Assembly: GCA_019055375.1 (NCBI GenBank)
Contig: JAHQIW010000201.1
Span: 143,669-207,668, forward strand
DNA from: Parelaphostrongylus tenuis
Taxonomy: Eukaryota > Nematoda > Chromadorea > Rhabditida > Metastrongylidae
DNA: 64,000 nucleotides
Reading direction: 5' to 3'
Shown: one piece after another, positions 1-13,200 of the stretch
How positions within the stretch are numbered: position 1 is the stretch's first letter
Layout: the number at the start of each line of letters is the position of its first letter
Position numbers and translations under genes: made by a program
Notes under the pieces: model-generated
Told to the model about the DNA's origin: nothing
Database searches by the model: none
Seen by the model: only the letters and a program-made list of their open reading frames with translations

Positions 1-86
1 CACCAGCAACACTTCCATTTTTCCCTATCGCGTGCAAGAGTAGCCCAGTGGGTCCTCCTCGCTCTAGGGATTCGCTAAGCATCATA

Positions 87-284
87 TCATTCTTTTAGTC
101 TTATCGTTAAGAAATCGGACCAGCAGGTCGGTGGTCTTCCTGCAGAGCGCTTGATATTCCGAGGAATCCAGTCGGTAACGGCTCTCGTCCATCGGTTGCC
201 GTTGAAGCGCATCATGTGTCCAGCCCACCTTATTTTCCATATCGTTTTCAAAGTCCCTATATGTAAATAATGAGGCCCTAACAA
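87..284 (-). mobile_element. RTE/non-LTR retrotransposon fragment, C-terminal end
   Basis: The translation contains KIRWAGHMMRFNGNRWTR and GRPPTCWSDF, the conserved tail found after the reverse transcriptase in RTE- and related non-LTR elements (W-x-GHxxR...RW...W, GRPxxRWxDF). Only the end is present, so it is a truncated copy in a nidogen intron. Confidence 0.8.
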
Positions 285-581
285 ATGTCCTCAAATGAAG
301 CCGTTCGTTGTCGCTGCTCTCCAGTGAGGCTCTTCGGTGCTCCCTTGAAGAAGATGGACAACGAAAACCCACAAGGCAAGGACGTACGACTGTGAATAAT
401 TGACTCGAATCATCAGCTTTAACAAAGACGAAGATGTCCAAATGTTAGTCGAATAATGTATATTTATTAGCCTTGCGGTAGTAGACAAAGCATAAAAAAC
501 TATCACTGAGTGGTTATCTCAAGGTTGAAGTAAAGCCTATTTTGAAAATATATTTGCCACACTTTTGAATATTCAACGTAC

Positions 582-701
582 GGGTACAAGTACGGCCATT
601 GCCGTGATATCCATAGTGACAGTTGCATACGTAGTGTCCACCCTCTCCTGGTACGCAATCAGCGTGTGGATCGCATATGGAGCGATCGTCCAGGCATGAA
701 G
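582..701 (-). CDS. nid-1: Nidogen exon 29: EGF-12, last exon in the window
   Basis: TTTCCAG acceptor, ACCC|GTACGT donor, phase 1, so coding continues beyond the left edge. Encodes [15 protein letters not shown] and [16 protein letters not shown], a complete EGF. Confidence 0.88.
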
Positions 702-3700
702 CTGGAAATCAAAGACTGAGAGGAATACGAATCACCACAATTCATTAATAAAATACGATGACAGCAGATAAAAAAGGCAAGTAACACTAAGTTTCACCAT
801 ATATTTGAATCGTAACATGATTTTTTTTTCTACTATGCTGGTAACAATACTTCTATACTTACAACATTCGATTTTTATCCTCGCTTGCTTGAGGATTCGA
901 TATTGTTCGCGACGTTGTAGTATAGTTGTCGAGGACTTCTTGTAATCCCAAAGATACGAGGCTGGGAGCGCTCCAGGGGGGGAGGGGGAGGGGGTCGGGA
1001 GGGTGGCTTGTTGTTTGATTGGCGGAGAGTGTTAGGGGGAGATTATCATCCCGCGCCGAGTTACGTTGAGCACCACTACCAATCGACCATCGGTCTCCAA
1101 CAGGAAAATGAAACGCTACAAAATGTATTGAATTCTATGCGATTTGAATCTGTCCCTGTAAGACAATGTATTTCGGAGACAATAGAATACGCTGGTCTTC
1201 TTATAAATTTAGTCACTCGCACAGCATAGATCAAGGTTCGTTCGTTAGGTTCTATTCGTTACCATCGGGCTCCAGGGCCCGCTCATCTTGTTTTGCTCAT
1301 GCAGCGGATCCACACCGTATGTATCTGCCGCGTAATTTTTCTATTTATAGTGTTTTTAACGATACGACTAACATGTCAAATAATGGCCGTGTAGTTAAGG
1401 CCAATTAAAGTCTCTCTACAAGTATATGAAATGTTTGTTGGGGACTATCTAACCGTCCCATACATAATTTACCGAAGACTACTCCAATATGACTAAATTC
1501 ATTTGTAATGTAGAAATGGTATCCCTGAAGGTGCAGTCAAGCGCATCCAAAAAAAAAAAATTTGAAAACTTCCGGGCATGGTGAATAGGAAAACTGTCAG
1601 ATTACGTAAAATAAAATAAAAATATTGGCACTTATGTGTAAGACGACGACAAAAAAACCGATCTCATTTGTTGGACAGAAAATTTTCACAGGAATATTAG
1701 TAGTCATTCGGAAGCTTCAATCTCTGGCTACAGCTAGGTGCAGCCGTCTTTCGAAAAGACCCTTTTATAATGCTGTCCAATCCAAAATAGAATTATGTTT
1801 CACATCCGCCGTTCGCCTTCATGTTTATCACGCGTATAATTCGCTGAAAGCACGAAAGTATGTAAACTTTTAGGAGAACTTTCCTTGTATCTGAATCATC
1901 GTTTTATCTGGAGTCTTTCGAGTCGGAGAAAACAATTCTCAATTAAATAACAAAATGCACCCCACATTACCTACGGCCAAGAGATCGATGAGTTGGCCCT
2001 GTCCCCGACCCCATGGACTAGCCGACAAGCAAGCTCGTCGAAATTGTAAAACTCGATCTTATTTTTCCTGGTAACGATATTTTCAAAAAATGAGCACACC
2101 ATTGGGATCATTGAAACTTACGCTATCGAACGATTACCAATATTCTGAAGAAGAGCTCTGTCCGGCGAGGTGTAAAGGACATTCTTTTCCTCCTCCTACA
2201 GAGCTATTAAAAAAGCTTTTCCAAAAAGCAAGAACATCTTTAAGTTCATCGAAACTTGTGCTATCGAATGAGTATTAACAATCTGAGGAAGGAGTTTTTT
2301 CCAGTGAAATATAAGCGCGATTAAAAAAAGCCCATGGTCGTGTGAAACATAATTTTATTTTGGATTTCACAGCGCTCCAAAAGAGTATTTTGAGAATCCG
2401 GTCACGTATACCTCTAGCCAGAAATTCAGGCTTTCGAATGGTTACTAGTACTTTTGAGAAAAGTTTTTGTCCAGCGAATGAGATCGGTTTTTCGTTTAAC
2501 GCCGTCTAACATATAAGTACCACAATATCTAGATCCATTCTATCGGAAATCTGTACTAACTCATAGCAACACAAAGATGTCCGTTTCCGTGATATCCTGG
2601 GTTGCATCTACATTGCCAGCCGCCGGTCTGTGGGGACTGAATACAATGAGCATTCGATGAACAATTTGAGCAGCGAGGTGTCTCTAAATATGTAAGTCAG
2701 ATGAAAACTATAGCCAGCTGGGGTATTAGTTGGCTTATGCTCTATGAACGCATACCTTGCAAGTCACAACGGTGTGTTCCATCACCCACTGTTCCGGGTT
2801 TACAAATACATACATATGTGTTGACATCACTGTGATAGACACATTGAGCATTTGCATGGCAGAGTCGTGGCTCCTCGCGACAGGTTTGAGGTGGAGCATG
2901 AGGAGTGCAGTGGACACCGTCTCCAGTGAACCCTAAAAATTCAAAAACGACTAAACAGCGATTTGAAATTAGTTGATTTCACCACCACCAATAAATTTTC
3001 AACTGCTCAGTAACTTTCTTTCGATGATATATCAGAGAAGCTTCCATTTTAATCGAACGCTATCGCAGGCGTTATTTGCAAAGATATGGTAAGTGAATGA
3101 AATCGTAGTGAAGGAAATGAGTGAGTGATGAAAAATGCTCAGACCTCGAATACACTTGCAAACATATGCGCGTTGCGCTTCTTCGTAAACACACTCAGCA
3201 TTCTGAGCACATGAAGAAGGATCCGCCGGATTGCATTGGTCTAAAAAGGGAATTGAATGAATTCAAATGGAAGCTATAAAAACGCAAGGGACCGACTTCA
3301 TATCAAGACGGACATATATGATTGAAACGTTGACCGTATTTCAAAATCGCTTTTTATATATTTGTCTATCTGGTGGAGAACGTGGAATCTTGCTACTTTA
3401 CAAAAATCTGTCACTCGCAGCTACTGGAACAGCAGAGTTGAACTCATCATGCAGTTCAATAAGCAAAATTTGTAGACCTGAACAACTTCTTCGACAGAAC
3501 TAGGTTTTCTTCGGCATCAAAGGACGAAGGATAACACTCTCGGCGTTAATCAATTCCTGAGGGATGCGCCATGCATTCTTCTCCATTTTTTAACTTGTTT
3601 GAGGTGACTGAATGCATATCTGGCCTTCATAATGACTCGCGGTGCCCTCCCGTTGTACCAAGTCAGTTCTGCTCATCCTTCCAGACAAGTCTGGTACCAT

Positions 3701-6700
3701 TTTACCAAGCCGAAGGGATGGATGACTTGGTGAGCCATGAGCGCGATATAGAACCATTGACCTCGAGTGCAACGCAGAGCACCTCTAACCGTTGCGCCAC
3801 ATGCTCTCCGTGATTTCGGCATTAACTTTTATGAATTACAACGCTCAGTTGTACTCATCAGGTGGGGAGTCAAATTTAATGACAATTCAATTTTTCATAC
3901 AGATATTCTATACTGAGTATCACAGTTCTACAAAATCTACGAAAAGTTTGTGGCCACCTGCTACGACACATTGTTGAACGCCATCTCCTCGATAACCGGG
4001 AAGGCATTCACAAACATATGCAGAATCGCCAGCGACCACACAATGACCGTATTGATGGCAATCAGTCGAATCACGACACTGTTTTGGACGGGCTAAAAAT
4101 AGAGTTGGAAAGGAAGTATTAGCTGTAAAAGTACGAAATACTAGTACACTTAAAGCAGACATTTATGAAAGGAACATGCCCTATTAAGTGGGACTTCTTT
4201 GCTCGAGAGCTTCACAAGCTCATCCTGCTCACTGCCTTCATCCATTACTAATTTTAAAGTCTCAAACAGCTCTATTTTCAGGGACTAATTTCTCTGAAGA
4301 TGAAAGTTCATCATGATGGCGTGAAATCTATAATTCGGTCCATGGAAAAAACTTATCAATGATGAATCCCTGACAGTGCGTATTGATTTCATGTTTTTTA
4401 AATAGTTTGACTTTTATTCCGCAAAAAATTACCTTAGCCTGATAAATTTGTCAAGCAAAACAAGTTTTGGGTTCTATAATTCTCTGTTAACAAAAAAAAA
4501 GAACTTTGTCACAGTAGAGCTCTGAATCTGAGAGCAGAAATCTACATAAGATATTTTCACATTTTTCCTATCGGTATAAATTTCGAACAGCAAACTAGTG
4601 AATGAGTGGAATTTCGTACAACACGACAGGCATAAATATCTCAAAAGCGTCGTGGATAATTCCAAGACATTGAGTTTTCGCATCAAATTTTTTTCTAGAA
4701 TTTATTTTTCAAATAAGTTTAGAATTGTACAATTATGTACGAAATCGCTAAAGACCACTAGAATAGCTAAAGTGTCTTCTTCATTGCAAGGTCTCTTCTA
4801 TAAGCCCAAAAACGTATCATTGTTTCAACTGCCCAAATTTAATGGAAATTTGAAAAATACGATTTGCCTAGGAATTTCCAAGATACAGACAATTCAAAAA
4901 AAATCTTCCAATTTTTTGAAGAGATGAAGGAGAAAGCGTTCTATGTCAATCAGTTCCCCAAAAATACTCAATACATTCAAATCCATTCACATTTACATCG
5001 CAGAATTAGTTGAATGTGATTTTTGATTCATAAATTTGATCAAGAATATATTGATCATTCATGACGAAGTTAATTCTTGTTACGCTGTAAACTACTCGCT
5101 GGTTCTCGCCACTGACCGTAGATGTTGGCCAAAATGCATATGCTTTTCATTGGTTAACTCGCCTCACAGAGTTTTTTGCCTGATTTTCCACAATTCTAAG
5201 ATATATCGTTGTATTTCTGAATAATGAATTATAGTTGAATAGCATATAGCATCATATACACCATTAATATCATGAAGAGAACGTTCATTGCCCCAATTTC
5301 TAGACATCGGAAAAATATCGTTTATTTTTTACAACTAGCAATCTCTCAACGACCAAAGATCAGGCGTGGTCCAGAGGGCTGACCTCGTCACATTAAGCGT
5401 GATCGTGAAGGGGTTAAATGAAAATCGGTTATTGCATCCTCTACACTTATTATCAAGAAATGTAGCACCAGCTTCTGCAAGATGCACTGCCACCTTGAAC
5501 TCGTCAAGAACCATGTTTGATGGGAGTAGACCAATAACAGTCCTGAAAAGGGTTCCTTCCGTGTAGAGGATTATTTATTCAATAATGCTTTATTGTATTC
5601 GAATCGATCCCACAACGGAGCCTCGCAACGAGAAGAGGAGCAACAATTTATCAGTCTCAAGTTCGCTTGATGATCTGAGAAGGTATCAAGCCACTGATTC
5701 TATCCTTATAATTAAGCCTCGTACTAGCTTGCGAACCCCAGGGAAACGGATTTATTAGTAGGCAGAATGGGATGAAACCACAGGTCATTTCTGCAGTATG
5801 GTCACCTAACACCTTGTGTCACAGGTGAGCTAATTTCAACTTGTTTCCTATCGACAAGAATTCTTCATGTAACTGCTTTCTTACCATTTACGTAGTGTCA
5901 TGACTATATATCCAAAAATACTGAGTGATGTGCAAGACTATGAAGTTCAGGCGATGATTGAACTCGTGTCTCACCCTTTCCAGGGGCGCCTGCTTGAATG
6001 ATTCAGCTCTCACTCGAGGTCAAAAGAGGTTCAAAGTCTTGCAGATCACTCAACATTATTGGCGCTTATCGTCTAAAAATTAGATCATTTCTAAATAATG
6101 GATGGACTCATCGACAAAGATTGTATCGCTATTTCATACCTTGTTCTCCTTCCCTCGGTGATGATCCACTATGAATTTTCACACAAGTCATTCCATCACC
6201 GGCATAACCATCATGGCACTCGCAACGATAAATCCTTCAAAAAATACTCAGGTGTTTACTAAATTACTTTCACAATTTTTCAGAATATCAGTGTAAGAGT
6301 CATGTACAATTTGAAGAAAACACATCTGCTTAGCAGAGAAATTGTACTTGAGCGTATCATTCGATGGAGAAACAGGCTGTAGCTGGTGAATGAAAGCATA
6401 AACATGAGTACTATTTTCTTTCATTTTCATGTCTATTGTTTCTTTTTGTGATCGGCTCTTACCTGTTATGGCTGTCGTAAACACATTGAGCATTTTGGTC
6501 ACAATTACGTAGTTGATCACATCCAGGCTGTTCTGAATAAAATTTCAAATGTCAGCATTTTGAAATGCAGAATCTACAGTTATCATTGAGATTTTGTAAC
6601 GAGGCCTTGTGAACAGCTATTTTTCTTCTTCTACATATATCATTAATAACCTTGAGCATCAAATTCTCGTATTTTTGAATAAAAAGGAGATAATGTGACG

Positions 6701-9700
6701 TGTTAACTAATAGACAATCACTCGGAACTTAAAATGAGGTTCATGTCTGCAAGTACCGTTGCCGAAAGCTCACTATACCAATCCATGCCCTTTGCTTTGA
6801 TTTCTCTTAACCATGCTTCAACTCTATCTGTGCCTCAGAAATTACTCGTCAATGGAAATGATTTGGGGAGCAGAAACTGGTACTGAACCTAGTCAAGTTG
6901 AAGCTACAGCCGTGATCGCAACGTTTTCGCGCTTAGTTACTACCTGTTCTTTCTCCATGTAGGATTATGAAGTGAGATAAAATCACATGGTTTTTGAAAT
7001 ATAGACAAAACTCGGAACTTTAGCTGGATTGCAAACCCACAATAACCGTTTCAAGAGGCTATACACCAACCGAGGGTTTAGTTTGTCATCCTCTCAGTCG
7101 TGTTTCAGTTTCGCCTTCCACCATGCCCTCCCCCCTCATGGAAAGAAGACTAGGATGTAAATAATAGTTAAACTACCAAACAGTTGATCAAATAGTGTAA
7201 TTAAATCGAAATTGCATGGATATAGAAATATGTAGCCTAGACATAATTTTTCACACAGGATGTTCTGTGAAGACCCTCCCATGCATGATTTCTAAATCAG
7301 TGCTCTTCAATAACCAGCGAAAGCTCAAATACCCTGCTAATGCCCCAAAGCCTATTGAGATGTACAGAACGTTCGCTGTAAGCTTGCTGGGTATAAGCCT
7401 TATTTTAGTTTGAAATATGACAGCCTTTCCCAACTTTTGATTCCGAATTATGCTCATTTTTCATAGTGGAAAGAAGATATGGTGGATCCTTTCCAACATA
7501 GTAAACATCTCGTCTTACTCTTGGTATTGTCATCCTTCAGTCGACATTCGATTCCATCTCCTTCATACGGTTCAGTACACACACAATGATAATGGCCAAG
7601 TGTATCGCTATACGTACAACTGCCATGTTCAGAGCATTCTTCGTGAGCTCGACACGCTTTTTCTGCAAGAACGTGCTTTTTTAGCTAACAAAGAAAGGCT
7701 GCAATGCTGATAAACTCCTAAGGAATAGATAAAGCATTTCACATCATTAAGCAGTGTAAAGATTACTGGACGCTTTAAACTGTCTCAACCAGGAAGAATA
7801 TAAAGAGGCTTTATCAACCTTAAGCCTAAAATCGGAAGCGACCGGTAGGTGTGTATGGCAGGACACTTCTAATCACTGCGATACTAACAGAATATTATTG
7901 AACCAAAGAAATATAGGATCATTTTTTTGGAAATTAAAATTGAAATTCTTGCACTCAAACAGAATGAAAACAAAGAAATGAGAAGTTGCAGAACGACCGG
8001 CCATGGACATTATACCTACCCAAAGTTCCTTCTGAGATCGGCCCTCTTCTATCCGGAAAATCTTCAATAGTAAGTGATTCACAGATTACACCGTTGCCAA
8101 CGAATCCAGCTTTGCAAACACATTCCAACTGAAAATCAAATTTTCAAGGCTTTATATTTCATACTAGCATAGACTGGATAGAAAATAATCTACAATTTTG
8201 AGGTTATTGAAGCGCATTTTGGTAGATAAAGTTATGGTATGGTGACTATATCACATAGGTGACGTGACTAGAGAATAAAATGACCGCCTTCATAGTTTAC
8301 TAGAACAAACGAACTCCTCCACTCGGCGATGGCATACAGTCAGCATTTACATCGCATACGTGTTCTCCACACAGATTGCCTCTCTGCTCGTTTCTCTGTT
8401 CGTTCTCACGACGTGGTGCCTCTAAATACAAACCGTTCACTCGTTTTCAAGGCCAATAGATCAACAACATTTTAGTAAACAGCTTTCATCCAGCCTTGAG
8501 ATAAGAGTTCAAGGTATTGTTGAGCTGATAAGCCTACACAGATATGTGACAAGCAATTTGCACTCTTTGAACCAACAATTCTGCGCCATTGCCCTCTTCA
8601 TAGCTTGAAAATCTCACACTTGAACACTTCGCTCTTTTTATGGCACCTCACTCTAATGGATCTGTGCGATGCGACTGCGAAAAATCATATCGTATAGAAC
8701 AACTATACACTAATTGAATTTCTACGGCTCTGAAGAAAGCGATAGCGCTGAATGTCTAGCACAGAAAAGACTTTCAACGACTTCGTATAAATATGCTCAG
8801 TAATGTAGAGTGATGTGCAAAACTTTCGTGTCAGGCGGTACAAGAACCCGCACCCTCACTCTATCCGGGAGCGTGTGCTCTGTCCGATACACTATTGACG
8901 CCCATTTTGCACACCACTCTTTCTACACTACATCGTATCTTGGTAAGATTTATAGATATACCCAGTAATGTGACGGATAGAGCACGCGCTCACGAATAGA
9001 GTGAAGTGCGGGTTCTAGTCCCGCCTGACGCGAAAATTCACATCACTTTACATTACTGGGTATATCTATAATTCTTACCACCGCTATAGCGGTTAAATAA
9101 TACTAATTCCCTTTGACTTCGTATAACACGACTAATTAGCGAGATATTATTGACATACAGTGAATGCATCCACTCAGTTGTATATATATATATATATATA
9201 TTATGCATATATATACATGATTCATATATATATATATATTATATATATATATATATATGATGTGTCGCCCCATAATTCCTTTCGCTTTACTGTTTTATTT
9301 AGTTTCTCTTCTATTTTGAATCGGATCTTTGTTAAAAGGGTGTGGTATATTGGCTAATATTCAGGTAGCTTTAGCCAGATGTGGCCATAGCACCATGGCT
9401 CGTCATCAAAATGAGATAGGCTACCGCGAAGTGATGTCTCCCTGGACACCTTATACATTGACCAACAACGACCGGCGCTGCACGCGCGGCCATCTGCGAA
9501 AGCCCTCAGCTACAACCGCACAAGCAGCACTTTTTCACGCCTATCACCACTGGCGATGATTCCTGAGTCTACCAAGGAGCTAACACGTGCCACGCCTCCA
9601 CGCCTGCTGGCTGCCTCGCTGCAAAGACCCACCGGCTTAACCTAAGCCAAAGTTCCATGCTCAGAAGATTCTGCTTTCAGTTTTCTGGGATTGGCAGGGC

Positions 9701-10175
9701 ATGCTGTTTGAGAACTGCTCGATTGGAAGCAGACAACGAATGCCGACGTCTACGGGAACAACTCCGAAAGATGGCCGCATCAGTGCGAAAGAAACGTGTG
9801 GAACGACTCAGTGTTGCTTTTTTCCAGAATAACGCTCGATATCACATAGCAATGTCGAGTCGCCAGATTTTGGAGAAACTAAACTAAACCACGGAGCTAG
9901 ATCCATCGTATAGCCCACATATTGCTCCACCGATTTGCCATTTCTTCCGCTCTGAAGCAGCACGTGCGGAACACAATTCAAAGGCTAAAACCAGCTCAGA
10001 AGTAACAACTTTTTGATCGCCAGTTCGTTCTTCCTGGGAAGACATCCAGTCCGTACCTTGAGAATGGTTGCATATCATGGATATGATGGCGTTATTCTGT
10101 TGCTTACTTAATCCTTAAATAAATAACATTTGAATTAACAAAAATGTCGAATTGTGTAAGAAATGAGACAATCTT

Positions 10176-10212
<37 letters not shown>

Positions 10213-13200
10213 GTATATATATATTTATATATAATGTGCTGCTGTTACCAACAGTACTCTAGGTTCGACAAAGTTTTCAATACTTCAATATTCCTAAATA
10301 TGGTTTATATGCTATAATTTCAGGTTCAGATACAACGTAGGTTTGTTCTGATCTGAACCATCTGGATCCCAGTTACCTGATACGGTAACATTTATACTGC
10401 AGTAAAGGTCTTCACTTTTTAGCCCATACTACTTTATTAGATTTTATTTACAATCTTTATTCTGACCTTCTGGAGGTCCACAATGATTGACACCGTCGCC
10501 AGTGTACCATCCACGACACCGACAATGCCCATGAGGAGAACCATCGACGAAAACGCATTCACCCCATTGATGGCACTGCTGATGGTTGGTACATGAACCC
10601 TAAACATTAGAGAGGATCTACACAAGAAATAATAAAATGGAAAAGAAACCAAAGTAACCTTTAACTAACTTTCTCAAAACCTCGAGATCATTTAATGAAT
10701 CAGTGTTTTCTTCTTGAGCATACACGAGGTTTTTAACAACGTCTATTTTATCAAGATCTATTAATTATTCAAAAAAAGTTCGTTCAGTCCGAAGTAACTC
10801 TCTTATTTGGATAGCACCATTTGTTAAGCTTCACAGACTGATTTGAGTATATTAGAAAGCAAATCGTATCGCAGACATCAAAGAATAAGTGTAATTTCGT
10901 GCAATCAGCTCAAAAGAAAAACTGCAGTACCATTCCGTCACAATGGTAATACAATTGATTCTGAATATTGGCTTTACATGACAACTGCTTTTTATGAAGA
11001 AGTCTTAAAGGCGTAGAAAATTATATCGCAGTTTACTCTAAATACGAAGACTCTGACTCAAAATTATCAACTCTAATAGACTTCCGACTTAAAGAAGCCA
11101 CTCAGTGGAACAATTCGGTGACTCTGAAACTATTTCAGAAAGTGAAATAAAGTGTGACCGAACTGAAGAACCGCAATCACTCAGTTATTGTCCATTATCA
11201 TCACGAATTCGAATCTATTCATGCATTATAAGTTGACAGTCGACACAGCTACCAGGAATAATAATTCAGAAGACCGAATCTCATTAAACCTCGGGAAAGG
11301 GAAACTGTAACCTATCTCACAAATTGCTCTTCTCTGTAAAGCCTCTCCAAGGTTGGAACTTTTTCAAAGCCGATAATTAACGTTTCGGTAGTTGTTCTCT
11401 TAGACGTACTATATCGTACGCCATCTAATTCTTTTGTTAATACCTCCTGTATTTAGAGGCAGTTCAATGCAGGAATCAGGGGGAACGTCTACTTTTTATA
11501 AGAAAGTGACCGTTTAGCTACTCAGAAGGTAGAGATCATTAATATGTTGTCATATAATGCGAACAGTAACCTTTACCAAACTGAAAAACAAACGCTAATT
11601 TCCGTTATTCTAGAGACTATTATTCACAGGGTGTGACAACACACTAGCGACATTTCCCATTCCTGGAGTTAAACGGTGTGGTTTCTAAAATAGGTGGAAA
11701 TTTACCCTTATTTTTCACCAGAGTTTTGCTAGATATAAGAAATATCAACAGAGTAATTGGACGTCGTATGACAAGTATGTCTATACAGCAAGAAAAGTGG
11801 CCAAAACGTCTCAAAATGTACCAACCTCGGGAAAGCTTTTCAAAAAAAGTTCAGCTCGTGAAATGATTTTCAACGAAGAGCATTTGTCCTTTCTTGTTTT
11901 CCTTTCCTCACTATTCACTTTTCAACCTTCATACCGAAGAATTCTGCACATGAACGGTATTATTATCCATAACATGGAAAAGCCTTATCAAAATTTGAAA
12001 AATAATTGTTTCGCAACTAGTGCGATGCTCACTACTGTAAAATCGCTCATTTCTGATACCCGTGCACATCCATTTCCCAAATGTTGATAAACTCCGCAAT
12101 AAATGATTTTTGGAACAGCTTAAGACATAGTACCTAACAGAAAAGTAGTCATTAAGCACTCAGTCACTTTTTTGGGCCTCATTTCTCTAGGCGCCTAATT
12201 TATAACTTCGAATCGATTGTTCAATTATGGCATTTTTTTCGCACTCTCTTCAGAAAACTGTTCGTACTTGGTAGAAATTAAATCCATACTTCTCCTCATA
12301 ATCACTTTCACGTTAGCAAAGAGGGAATAAGGAACAGATTTAGGTGTAGAATGTTTAGTAGGTTTCTCTCGGACAATTAATGGACTAGCCCAGAACTCGT
12401 GGGAATCTTCACCTGTCACCTGCCGTGATTCCCCGTGGGAATCTTACTTCCTAATTATTTTGATTCTGCGATGAAAAAATCGAAGGTCAATAACTATAAG
12501 TGTTTGGAGATGGATGATATTAAGAGCTTAGTGAGATATGGCAACAAAAATATATTGAATTATAGTACCGCTCTATGTTGTGTAGTCCCATGGAGAATCG
12601 GTTGTTCAACAGGTATGTCTGGTTCGATGACCTGTTGGTCTGCAAATTTTCGCTTAATCAAGTCTTTTTTGATATTTATGGCAAAACACAAAGCACTGAC
12701 TATGGTAGAGGATTTCGTTCATTCACTCACTTGTACAACGATGGCCGTCACCTTCATATCCGGGTCGACATTCGCATGTGAATGAGCCATCGGTGTTGGT
12801 ACAGACGGCATTCTGATCGCAAGTATGATCACCTCGCTCGCATTCGTTCAAGTCTGAATGAAATTAAATGAAAAATTCATCAAAATCTTATTGCAAAAAG
12901 TTTAAAGTTGACGATTTGAAAGACATTACTCTACAATGTTTGACAGTACGCTTTCATTGCCATCGAATACTCTTGTTTCAGAAAAGAATCAACTAATAAG
13001 TTAATATCGATGCGAAACTCCTTTATGAGTTTTCACAGAGAAGCCATATGAACAGAAAACCAGTAATTAATGAATTTAAATCTAAAAGTAAAATCTTTAT
13101 CAAAAGTTTCTTGAGCTTCTGATTGTTCTCACAGAGTTCTATTGACATAATTCACTGTATACAAATTAAAGTTAGCAGAGACAGACCATTTTGGGAGTCA

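Noticed and set aside
4598..4927. 109-codon plus-strand ORF
   Set aside because: Lies inside a nidogen intron, no domain-like pattern, AT-rich chance frame.
8955..9075. Functional tRNA gene
   Set aside because: B-box-like GGGTTCTAGTCCCGCC is present, but no closing acceptor stem, and the same sequence recurs as part of a SINE family.
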